A stretch of DNA of 64,000 bases from the NCBI RefSeq assembly GCF_001949145.1, contig NW_019091381.1, positions 2,458,671 through 2,522,670 of the forward strand, in the 5' to 3' direction. This document shows positions 50,830 to 61,571 of this stretch, piece by piece. The position numbers and the translations under genes are program-made. Below the pieces are notes generated by a model. It saw only the letters and a list, made by a program, of their open reading frames with translations, ran no database searches and was not told the origin of the DNA. This DNA comes from Acanthaster planci (taxonomy: Eukaryota > Echinodermata > Asteroidea > Valvatida > Acanthasteridae). Within the stretch, counting starts at the first letter, position 1. Each line of letters opens with the position of its first letter.

Positions 50830-51521
50830 TATTCATGAGCAGGCTATGACGCGTATGACGTAGTGGCTCAGCTCCGGGGCAGCGGTTGTTACGCGCTTGC
50901 GCAGTGAGGATGTGTTCTCACGTAGCCTTGGCACAACCCCTCCCCCAGGGTTTCTTGTATTTTCGCTTGCTATCTATAGTGGGCAGCTGTGAGAGCGCAC
51001 TGCCCGACCATATGGGAATGAGGTTGCTAACTGGCAGACTATGTGATACAGCATAAGAGTATACTACACGTAATGTACTGTACATGTACTGTACGATGCA
51101 TGTCCATGCGTGTGCAGAATACAGTGTATGAGCAGACCACGCGACTGATACTGTGCCTATATAACTCCATAGCTTCCGAGCTACTCGTAGAATTCCGTAA
51201 TGATGCTCTCGCCGCTGTTGTGTCAGGTACGCCTCCCGGCCGGTCAGATATAGGAGCGATCACATGTGTTGTCAACAGCCGTGCTGTCAGCGGTGATTTC
51301 CACCAGCGACACCCGGCCACACCGCTCATTCGCATCGGGCCAGCGAGCGAACAGTTTAAACCCGGAGCTTACTGAAACTTCCGAACCTGATAATTTGCTG
51401 CCAAGGATAGGGGAACTTCCGATTTCGGTGTATTTTTCTTGGTTACCTTTTTTTTCTCCACGCTGTGTCATTGAGACTCGGAGGACTTTTTTTTCGTGGT
51501 TTGACAACCTCCAAGCAAACA
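50830..51521 (+). promoter_or_regulatory. NR5A: Probable NR5A promoter and 5' untranslated region
   Basis: Sequence upstream of the first NR5A coding exon contains an NRF1-like TTACGCGCTTGCGCAG near 50889, a TACTGTACATGTACTGTAC palindromic array at about 51075-51095 and a CCTATATAA TATA-like motif at 51156-51164. About 350 bases of CG-bearing sequence then lead to the ATG. Transcript start is not known; the region 51266-51521 would be untranslated leader. Confidence 0.4.
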
Positions 51522-51615
51522 ATGCCAATGTTACCTGAACAGGTCGACTACCTGTTCCCCACCCACCCTGCCCTAGAGGATTATAGTGATGGGCCGATGG
51601 ATAGCATGACTAAAG
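51522..51615 (+). CDS. NR5A: NR5A candidate first coding exon (isoform 1)
   Basis: Translation from 51522 reads MPMLPEQVDYLFPTH, then PALEDYSDGPMDSMTK plus one base, ending at TAAAG before GTAAGT. Another ATG lies at 51528. The peptide is acidic and short, like the isoform-specific N-termini ahead of the DNA-binding domain of FTZ-F1/LRH-1 receptors, but I do not recognise it as conserved. Support comes from the strong donor, the coding-like GC content, and the fact that its one-base overhang equals that of the other candidate first exon at 52958. Joined to 59212 it gives an unbroken frame into the DNA-binding domain. Confidence 0.6.
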
Positions 51616-52957
51616 GTAAGTTGTAGCACATGCAACGACAGCTTTATAAATGGTTTTAATGAAACACTACCTTTTTTTGTAGATTTTCGTTTGTTTCTTG
51701 GTTTTAATTGACGCATACAGTTCAACTAACCATCCTCGTTTTATTCCATTTAGAATTTAAAAACAAACAGAAGTGATGGTTCCGCATTTTGGTTCGTTTC
51801 CTGTGTGATGCAATGCCTGCAGGAATGTGTGTTTTGGGTATGTAGTTAAAAAGAACAAATGCGTGTGTAAACATCCGCATTGCAAACTTTTACTAGTAAT
51901 AGAAATCCAGTCGTTCGCGGAGATTCCAGCTGGTATTTTTCTAGAAAACTCTAGTTTTGGAATGAGCAGCATTGGTAAGCACCTAAAAAAAATTAAGGTC
52001 TCGCCTCAGTATGGGAACCGTTTCAGAAATGTCCAAATTTTTCACAATAATGTAAAAGTGTATGCCACCCACGCAGAGTGGTCCGACGGGTTTTCTTGAG
52101 GACAGTTCTTAGGAGACAAGTAATGCGGAATTTCAACGTTTGTGCAACTGGAAAGAATTTATTTTCTCCAAGTAGTATGTTCCCCATACTGTTAGCCAAA
52201 AGGGTTAAAAAAGAATAACACATCGCGCATTAGGTAGAGCGAGTTGGTTTGTGAATCCATTTTGTTGTGTTTATGAACTAATGATATCATCTGCTTGTTT
52301 CATGATTGCACGTTGTTTTCTGTTTCGAAAGATTGTTCTAGTCAAATGAAATTATCAAAGTACGAGTCTGTATTTCCTTCTCGTGCCGTGATCACCCTCG
52401 GGAAGACACCAGGATTCACGTGTTGTGTTTTCCCGGAAAGATGTCCCTTCCTCCTTAAAAAACCCAGGCGCTCTCACTGAAAATAGCAACCCGCTGCGTA
52501 AAGCCGACCATGAGAACGGTCGCCCAAGTTTCTCACGCGATCCAGATTGCGCCGCCACCACCCTAGCCAATCAGCGCCGCCGGGCTGTGAACTCGGCTGA
52601 TCTAATATGCGAACGTGACTACCTCTCATGAATATTTAGACCGGCGTCCGGCACCTGCGCACAAGGGTAGTTCTCATCACGTTCAACTGGGCCCACATTA
52701 GCATATCACTTAGCTAACCTGCTAGCTCGTGTCAAACCGCGGACTCGTGTGCGTGTGTGTGTGGTACTGTACCGTAGATTTCCCCCCTACTCGGCGATAC
52801 GACTGTCCACGTTTTTATCCATCTGAGGAGATTCTCGCAGCATCGGTGAGGGGGGCATCGAGCTTTTTTGGCCCCCAATCGATCCTGGGACCCTGCCAGA
52901 CCCCTATTTTAGCGAGCTACTCGTCCGAAATCGGTGTTGGGGTTTGTTGAGGGGGCG

Positions 52958-53075
52958 ATGAGCTGCGTGGAGTTGGGCGAAGTGCCACCAGAGGTGGGCG
53001 GCCTGTGTATGGAAGCCGAGGGGCTCGGAGACCCGGCTACTGCCGCGCAGAATGGTGTGTCCCCGCGAGGTCAAG
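52958..53075 (+). CDS. NR5A: NR5A candidate alternative first coding exon (isoform 2)
   Basis: Translation from 52958 reads MSCVELGEVPPEVGGLC, then MEAEGLGDPATAAQNGV and SPRGQ plus one base, ending at CAAG before GTTAGT. The peptide is acidic with Gly/Pro. An in-frame stop at 52910 shows that this frame starts locally. The phase (one base over) is the same as at 51615, so either exon could splice to the same acceptor. The upstream sequence 52620-52950 is a plausible second promoter. Alternative promoters with distinct N-termini are known for FTZ-F1 and LRH-1. Predicted from sequence only. Confidence 0.55.
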
Positions 53076-53080
53076 GTTAG
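53069..53080 (+). promoter_or_regulatory. DR0-like NR6A/NR5A site on exon donor
   Basis: AGGTCAAGGTTA differs by one base from AGGTCAAGGTCA, the DR0 site bound by GCNF, which also contains the TCAAGG extended half-site used by NR5A receptors. It straddles the donor of the isoform 2 exon. Coding and splice constraints could produce it by chance. Confidence 0.3.
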
Positions 53081-56000
53081 TCACATACTGTTGTGTTAAA
53101 GCCTGCTGATTAAGAGTAGGGAAAAGAGAAAATACTTTACTCGTGGCTTCGACGGTGCGCTTCGCCTCTCTCACCGAGCTGCTGAGACAAGCCCGTCCCT
53201 CATTATGCGGCTACTCGTTTATACCGACGTGCGAATAAAATAATGCCACATTGCTCTTGTTTATTTTTGTTAACAAGGAAGGGATTCGTGGATCTAATTG
53301 TTTATTCGTTTGTTTATCGATTCGTTTGTTTATTTTCTTATCACTGGTCTAATGGCATACCCACGGAGACACTAACTGACCACTTGCTAGATAAATCCAA
53401 TGAACTTTTTTTATGCTTACACATGGTTTCTTCTATAGACCCAACCCAAACGTGTTTTCCTTTAAGCCGACAGAGAAAATGAATCAATGCAAATATTTAT
53501 ATCTTGAGCATATTGTTATTAGGGATTTCATGTACCCTTATTGCCCCAGGATGTGCCTCTATACGTTCTTAAATGTAACCAGATGTTGTTGGTAGGATTT
53601 CTCAGTTCAAAGTACTTTTGGATCGTGCTGGCGTGTATCGTCGTCAAACATGAGTCACAGTCGCCAGAAGTTGAAGACGGCCTCTCGTTTTTTCCCCAAA
53701 TGGGTAAATTCAGTGAGAGACACCTTTCAACCTTCGTGTTGTAGTCTGCCAAAAAAATCCCCATTCTCTGAAGCAGTCCTTTCTATTCCTTACACAAGAT
53801 GGGAAACCGGATATTTATGTCTCCTGTGACAGTGTCTCCAAAAGCAGAAAAAAAAGCTCGCATTGACAAGCCGCGACAAACTTGAAATCTCTCCAAGCCT
53901 GTGTGTGATACGTGTCTCTTCCATAGCACTCGCACTGTCGTACAGTGACACTCCTCCTACAACGCGGAAGGTAGCGGAGAAAGTACATATACATGGCGAT
54001 GCTCCTGGCTCCAATATATGTAATCTTGATATACGTGGAGGCCTCGTTACAGAAAAGGCCCACCATTAATACTCAGTTCCATTATCCACGAGTAAACCTC
54101 TTTTCCCACCAATGCATTCAGACCCTCCGCAAAACTGAACTGAACTCCCTTCGCTGTCTGGCTGCATTGAAAAAAAAAATCAGGATTGAAAGAATTCACC
54201 TGATTAAGCCTGCGGGAGTGAAGGGTTAAACCACATACAATGGCCGTAGAGCTGCATGTTCTGAAGCAAAGGGTCCGTGCAAATTTACATATACCTGTTT
54301 TCTTCTCTCTCAATGGCAACCTTCGTTATGCTGCTATTATGATTGTTTCTGTGTTTTTCGTGCCCTCTCCTTTGACCAAAAGGTGCCAAAAATTTTAGTC
54401 CACACGAAATTCGTCACCATCTGCTGAGACTGGTTATGATTACCATCGTGTCCGAGTGTGCCGGGGCAACCCAAGTACCTAACTCTTTCATAATGCATGT
54501 AGTTACAAAAAGGTACGATTTTTTGTGTTACACATGTGCATCGTTTATTCGTGTGCTAGCATTGTACTAGGACCTGCTGCGCTGTTGACCGGCCGGCGGC
54601 AGCGCTCGTAAACCCCCCCAGGCACGAACGCAGTGCTGTGGGGCGCCCACCTCCCCAGTATCCCCTATTGTTGCCGTTTAGAGCCTCCAGGCCACGAGAG
54701 TTTGGGGTATTTGCCAACACGACATACATGCCAGCACACGGGCCCTCGAAGTATTAGAAAACAATTTGAACCACAGTTTGTTCTGGTGCACTGTTGTTAT
54801 AAATACACGTTGCTCCAGTCTGGATTTTTTTTTTCGCCCGGCATGACGTCGTGCACAAAGACACAACTCCGAAGTTTCCGACGCGTAATTTAGCGCTCTC
54901 TGGCCAACAAAATTTTCCGTTTTCGGTTCTGCTTTTCTCGTACTTGACTTGCTTTTACCCATAAGTTATATTTTTTATTATGAAATCAAATGTGGTTAAA
55001 TTTCTGCGTAACATGCACACCATACCGCTCACTAGTTAAATATCCGGCACTATTTCCGCGTTCTGTCACTATGCACAAACCCTCCTGCCCACTGGTTGTT
55101 TAGAAACGTTATGTAACATCGGTCAGATAATTTTATCTGCATGACCGGTCCATCGTCACGTGTTACTCATGGCTTCTCGTACCGCGGAGTTATTGTTTTC
55201 CCTCTGCGTGCTCGCACGGCTTTGGAATATGCATAATCCTACCGTCATAAATTGGGAAAAGCTTGCATATTAAGGTGCTGGAGCCAGTAATATAGTGGTA
55301 GCGCTTTTGTCGTAAAAACAGTGGAATATTTATGGACCTGCAACAGTGCTGATGGACCAGTTTTCCTAAAGAAATATCTGGGATGGATTTCCTTTTAAGT
55401 AGCGTTTTCATGTTCATGACAGGAGAAACTGGTTACATTATAACAGTCTGTAGTCCTCTAATTGCAACATGATTTTACATGCACCATACAGGGCTTCGGG
55501 TTAACGTCCTTTCTGTCATATCACCCACAAAATGGTACCTCACGAAAAGTGAAAGATTTTTAAATCCGCAATCCCATTTTTGCACGCAAACACTGATTGT
55601 GGGCATTTCTGTGACACTGGGTTCATTTGTTTGTCAGTGAGAACCTGGCGTTATCGTAATGGAAATCTCAATTCCTGTAAGCTTTCCGAGTTCTTCTGCA
55701 TGAGGCAGTTGTAGGTCATTTTAGTAAACGGAATTATATGAGGTTTCGTTCTGAGAAACTGTCGTCATTGCAACGAATGTGCCCAATCAAAAAGCTAATC
55801 CGGTGACCTTTTTGGTTTTGCCATTTTTCATTGCCAAAATGTCGGTCCGTAGCTCCTTGAAAATGGCCCAAGAATATAACAGAGTAATCACGTGGTACAT
55901 TTCACTCTAATAAGTGAAGAAATCAATGGACAGAGGGGAATGATTACAGTCTCCATACATGCTGTCTAGAAACCAATGGCTTCGATGTGGACATTCAAGT

Positions 56001-59000
56001 CGTGTACATAGGAGTTCGTGTTGGCATGCAGGCTAGCCGGTAGGCCCTACCTAACGAAGGGGGAGAAATCGATCTGGTGGATTTTCAAGATACAATTGTG
56101 GGTGACGCCTTAAATTTGGAACATTTTCAACATTGTAGTTGCCATGGAAAGTGGCTTGTAAAGCACAGTAAAATACCATTCCCGACACCTTTGCGTGCTA
56201 AACGTTTGATATTGTTTCGTTTACGTTTGTCGTAAAATTTCGTTCGTGACATTAACACTGACGTAGATACGTGCGGTAAAACTTCATGAATTCAGTGGCT
56301 TGGGTAAGAGCGATTGGACCCGGAGAAGTTGAACTTCGAAATGCTCCGTTTATTTTAAAACGAAATCTGCTGGCGATAAGAGGGACTTAGTCATCGCCCG
56401 TCGAATACCTGTCAGAATGTTGTGCAACACCGTCGTGATCAATATTATTTCAACTCCGTATCGACATATCCTTGGGACATTGGACAGTTCATATCGTGGT
56501 TTGTATAGTGGATTCTGTGCTTCGGTTCCACACAGCGAGAAAGTTTCTCGTATGCCTGGATTCGGAAATGGTACATTCCGGTGACCTCTGAACCCGTACA
56601 GCTAGCTCAGCGGGGCGTGAAGAGCAAAAGTCGTCAGAATGCGACGCACCATGGCGCCGTACATGTACTGTACATGTACATGTACTGTACTGTACTTCTC
56701 AGGGCTATCCGGGACTGGGTTGCCGTAGCGTAGTCGTGCACTTTTGTTGAAAACCCCGGTGCACCGATCGTCACAATTTACATGCACGTGCGGATTCTAT
56801 AGAGTTACACAACAAAAAGTCCACTGCGCCTTGTGTGTTGTGCAAATAAGTAGTTCCGTAAACCCTCCACACGTATGATCCGGTGATTTTGAAGAGACTA
56901 TTTGCTGTCTGGGATCGATAGGTATATTTACACAAGGGGTAAATAAAAGACTAGATCTGTGTGCAATAGTCTGTGCTTTCTGTATTGCCCGTATGACGCA
57001 GCTTCCATTGGCTGGTGCGAGTAGCTTCTTTACGATAGTAATGTGTATGACTTCGCTTTATCTCCAGCCACGATTTAGCAAGATTTAAGAGATGAACAAT
57101 ACTTCTTGCCCCGTTGAAAATTTTTATTCCTTTTAAATTGTTTATGAATAATTTACCTTTTGAATCGTAAGATTTGTGACGCTTTTGAATCTTGTTGAAT
57201 CAAGCCTCCATAGTGAATTTTCTATTTAAAAAAAAAAGATATTCCCTTTTTCTTTCATGAATTTTGCATTTGGATATTCAAATTAAGAAAATAATATTCG
57301 ATAATCAATCGAATTCTCGGTTATTCAGATATTCCCCACAGCCCTATAGTCCCAGGTCCTGATTTGTCATTATTTGAAGCTTCCTTCCTTTGCCTGGATG
57401 TTGGGTGAGGCTTTGGATCCGAGTGTTGGGAAACCAGGCATCATATAGCCTAGGCCGATCGCAGGTGGCTCAGACACAAGCCCCAACGATCGCTTCGGCG
57501 AGAGAGAGAGATTCACGAAGTTTATAGCGGGATTTAACTTCGAGTGGTTTGAATTTGACATGGCCAAGTTACATCAACAGCCTCCTGCTGGTTCGGTCTC
57601 CTACCCAGGCGTGTCCGCTCGCATTTTCTTGTGAAAAAAAACCCGGCTGTTTGTCTGTCAGATTGTGTAGCAGCATTGCAGGGCTCAATCATGATCGCGC
57701 ATGCACCTGTGAGGGACAAAACGGCGTGTTCCATGCTCGGAATCCTACAGGGTCCGCTCATGAAGCACACAATAAATCATATATATTGCGCTTGTGAAGG
57801 ATCCATCCAAGTAACACCCCCCTGAGCCGGCCTGTTCATCCTGAAACCAACGCTGTTGACGGTGGAACTGAATGTGGGTTTCTGTTAAACAATTACTGTT
57901 CCATAGATATCGTCATGGCTCCCAAATCTTCCTCAGGATGGTGTTTCATCCCCAAACAAATTATCTTAATTTGATGGTAAACTTTTCCTGATCTCCTTAA
58001 ACTTTTGGCTGCTGCACCCGACAGTGCGATGTTAAAAACAGCGAGCTACGGAGCTGAGAAGTTGCGCCGGCATTGCACGTATTTATCTTTCCACTGTTTC
58101 TGATCTGAAAAGGTTTTTAAAACGTTGGTTATGCAGAATTGAATTGAGCGTATTTACACAGAAAGGGCGACTTTTTCTAAAACATGACGGCTGCATTTTA
58201 CGATCCACCTCTAAGAGAACTGGTGACCGCGAACTGGTCTGCATGAGTGGATCACACATGATTGGGATGATAAGTGTAAAGCCAGTTACAGAACTGAGTT
58301 ACATTTTTTTTTTAATAAAATCTTCGTCCATGTGGTTCGTAGCTGTCAAAGTGAAATGTAAGGCCATCCCGTACGTTGTTCGCCTAGCCTGTTCCCCGCT
58401 AAACCTATATCACTTTGACTGATTGATGGTAGAAACCCAGTCACCGTAAGGATCATGGGGTTGATCGTCTATTTTTTGCCCCGGTTATTCTCACTTTAAA
58501 ATGAATAGTAATGCGCCACAAATGTTTGAAAATCATGCGTTAAAAATAAAATTGAAAACAAAACAAAAAAAACCGTGACCTCGTGTTCAATCTTGGAAAG
58601 CTTTTGTCCTTTGTAATGGCACACCATCTGACCTTACCATCTTCACACCGTGCCGGTTCATTATTGTATCCATGATTTTCTTCCACCTCCGAGCTCGTAT
58701 TGTTTGCAGCGGGACAAGAGGGGAGATGTCGGCCGTGTGATAGGCCCGATTGAACCGTTCCCGTTCCGGCAGTCGCGCTGTGTCTTTCGTGGCACACGGG
58801 AGGCAGGCTTGCGCGATGTACGCAGTTTGCACTATAGGTAGTTTGTTTACCCGACGAGTTTCAAATTTCTCTCCATACTGGAGTCTTTTCCAGTTTGTAA
58901 CATGAATGCAAATACACATTTTAAGTTTGGATTTGTCTCGACTGAAAGTACACATGCCCAACATTTTTTTCATTTCGATTCGCTTCAGGTGCTTCTTTTG

Positions 59001-59211
59001 TTTTAAGGTGGACCAAAAAATGTCCAAAACCCCGAAAATAAATAAAATATAATGTATAAAATATTGGAAGCAAACAAATTGCATACTAGGAAAATAGGAC
59101 AAATCTTTTTCCCCTCGCGGAAAAAAAATCAGTATTGCCGTGGTTAAACAAACCTAAGGAATGTACAAACCACGGTTCCTCTCGCCCACATTCACATCAC
59201 TGAAAACCCAG
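53076..59211 (+). other. NR5A: NR5A first intron
   Basis: The intron is 6.1 kb from the second first-exon, or 7.6 kb from 51616. It carries a long TACATGTACTGTAC array at 56659-56696 and no recognised gene. The 171-codon minus-strand frame at 58587-59102 lacks any known domain and is probably chance. Confidence 0.65.
56659..56696. repeat. GTACATGTAC/TGTAC palindromic array
   Basis: A 38-base run of TGTAC and ATGTAC units forms overlapping palindromes. A shorter version lies at about 51075-51095, and single TGTACATGTACA words recur in the window (for example near 48507). Confidence 0.8.
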
Positions 59212-59505
59212 GTTACTCCCCTTACTACCCAGCCCCACCCCTCAGGATGGACTTCAACTTCGAGCAGAGCGAGATCAAGCCGGAGTTCGACGAATTCTGC
59301 CCGGTGTGCGGCGACAAGGTCTCGGGCTACCACTACGGCCTGCTGACCTGCGAGAGCTGCAAGGGCTTCTTCAAGCGGACGGTGCAGAATAAGAAGGTCT
59401 ACACCTGCATCGAGAACCGCAACTGTCTGATCGACAAGACTCAGCGGAAGAGGTGCCCCTACTGCCGGTTCCAGAAGTGCCTGAAAGTCGGCATGAAACT
59501 GGAAG
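59212..59505 (+). CDS. NR5A: NR5A (FTZ-F1/SF-1/LRH-1) exon, DNA-binding domain
   Basis: The exon encodes a complete nuclear-receptor zinc-finger pair. From Met 59247: [73 protein letters not shown] and [13 protein letters not shown]. The P-box CESCKG and VQNKKVYTC are diagnostic of NR5A, which binds YCAAGGYCR sites as a monomer. The donor is GGAAG then GTGAGT, one base over. Three acceptors exist, with exon starts at 59212, 59233 and 59246. Only the first two keep frame with either upstream first exon, giving [12 protein letters not shown] or APPLR before MDF. I chose 59212; use of 59247 as a start after an untranslated exon is the alternative. Confidence 0.93.
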
Positions 59506-59537
59506 GTGAGTTTCCCTTTCTCTCTCTCCCCTCTCCC

Positions 59538-59588
59538 CGTTTAGTTAATTAAACGTTTAGTTAATTAAACGTTAATTAAACGTTTAAC
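59538..59588. repeat. 16-base palindromic tandem array beside NR5A donor
   Basis: Two full units CGTTTAGTTAATTAAA followed by a shorter unit CGTTAATTAAA and CGTTTAAC. Each unit is nearly self-complementary around TTAATTAA, so the array can fold into hairpins. It starts 33 bases after the exon end. TTAATTAA also suits homeodomain binding. Confidence 0.85.
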
Positions 59589-60489
59589 AGCACTGAAAGT
59601 TAAGACACCTAGTCTCTCTCTCATTGAGATGTAATGACAAATGACTTTGTATGGCAGGATTTTGAAAGCACCCAACATATTAAATGTACGTTGTAAAAGA
59701 CTGTTATACAGTGGTCGCGTACATGACCCCGAAGGATGAACAATGAATGAACTGTGGAGAATACTGAAGTGCCTGAATTATTGAAAATGGTGTTGCAATA
59801 TACTGGAGGGATAATGCTAAGACAAGTTAGTTTTTTCGGTTAAACTTGTAATTGGCCGCATTGTATTGATTAAACAATCACCCCTCCAGCCTTGGCGGTG
59901 CTTCTGAGCTGAAAGCGTTTATAGATCCGCTCAGCGAGGACGTATTTATAGCTTCTGGGGGGAAACCACCTTGAAACCAAGCAGTGTTTTGGACTGGTCC
60001 CCGACTCCGTTCGTGCCCAAATGATTCGCTGAGCACAGTGAGCAGTGTTTTTCTGTGATAAAACATACCATTTGGGTTGGTGTTACAATGGCCTGTTAGC
60101 CAGGTCTGTGCGGATTCGTAATATCTGATGTTGCGCCTTGGTCGTGTGCGATAACTGGACATTGAGGAGTGATCCTGTTGCATGGCTACTGACTTGACAA
60201 TCTGGACCTTGGGAAGCCTTTTTGCAGTTCTTGATCGGCGCTTCTCTTAACGGTCAACCTGGCGTTTGATCCTATTAAAAGAAACGAATTAATTGACCAA
60301 CATAATCCTCAAGTTTGGTTCTGTAGCCTGTGTTACTTAATACACCTTGCCGTTAAAAAACAACTCGATCAATATCAAAGCGGTTGTGTGTTTTCTCGGA
60401 GCTCAAAATCACAGTCTGGTTCCTTTTAAGTGTCTCTTAAGAATTAGACAAAGGTGGCCCTGTCACCAGACCCTATTTTTTTTCTGTCG

Positions 60490-60720
60490 CAATAAACGAA
60501 GCACGGACCGCTGAAAAAACAAACGGCGCTGACAGCCGAAAGATGCGGGCAGACGGCGGAGGCCCAACAGCGACGCGGGAAAGAAACGGGGAAATTTTCC
60601 GGGCGAAATTAGGAGAGAAAAATGTATTAGCAAGGGCCGGTGGACCTCCATTGACTGAATAAGAATTGATCATGATCGTGTTAAAACGGAATTAAGGCGG
60701 CGCCAGTTGTCTTCTCACTG
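60490..60720. promoter_or_regulatory. CpG-rich patch in NR5A intron
   Basis: A CG-dense stretch (GCTGACAGCCGAAAG, GACGGCGGAGGCCC, GGGCGAAATTAGG) stands out from AT-rich surroundings. Vertebrate NR5A1 introns hold tissue enhancers, so this is a reasonable place to look, but no specific motif set was identified. Confidence 0.25.
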
Positions 60721-61571
60721 TGGCTGGGGTTGGCGAGGCGGCTCAGTCAAACTCGCTTGACCATCGCCCAACCAAAAAAAAAGGCAGCCATTGCACAGAA
60801 GATAACTCGCAGTGAGAAAAAAAGGGCACGTTTTTGCCGCAAAACGGGACACTTGATCTTACCGAATCCACCTTTTTTAAGCAACATGCTATAACATGGC
60901 AAATATGCACCTACATTTGCATGGTCATTCGACATGATGCTGTCGAGTGCGACGTCTAGCGTGCAGTTAACCTTCGGGAGTTATGTATAGACCAGGCACT
61001 GTGAGTTGGCGAAAATATGTGGTGAAAACCATGCGGTTTTTATTAGGCAACCATACAATGAACATTTCATTGGGTAGTACAAAATTAGCTACAGTAATAG
61101 TGATCCGTAAGATTCGGCATTGTTTCTGCGGGTTTTCTGCTCGGCTATTACCATAGATTAATACCACTTATTGGGTCGGAAGTATTTCATGCCAGAATGC
61201 ATAAACCGCAAGAAATGAAAAACCGCGGGGGGGGGGCGTGGTCTGCTCATGGGTAGAAATGCATGCAGGTTGGTGTGACCGTGGTAATGACAAATATTGA
61301 AACAACAAGGACTCGACTCAGGGTGGCTGTTTTAACCAGTGGTCGTTTTTCTGTAGTAATTTTAGAAGGTATGTCGTCTCAGGTCACTGTGGGTATTCCG
61401 TCAGTTCTCTTATTGTCGTTAATTATTGTTTGGAGCCCTTACGCCTGGACTTCATTTTCAGTTTTTATTTTGGGTAAATGAAGTCGGGAAATGTCGTGCT
61501 CGAGATTGGACGACTGTAGATCAGTGCTTCAACTGGTTGTTACCAAACCTCTATTTTTTCGCCGTTTGTAG

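Larger units (their letters stand above)
59506..61571 (+). other. NR5A: NR5A intron after the DNA-binding-domain exon
   Basis: A 2066-base intron from GTGAGT to TTTGTAG. A CT-rich tract (59514-59538) and a TTAATTAA array (59538-59588) follow the donor at once. A CpG-rich patch lies at 60490-60720. Reading through the donor adds about 15 residues before a stop. Confidence 0.85.

Noticed and set aside
58587-59102. 171-codon minus-strand open frame
   Set aside because: Hydrophobic and basic mix with no recognised family, overlaps the NR5A intron end. Likely chance.
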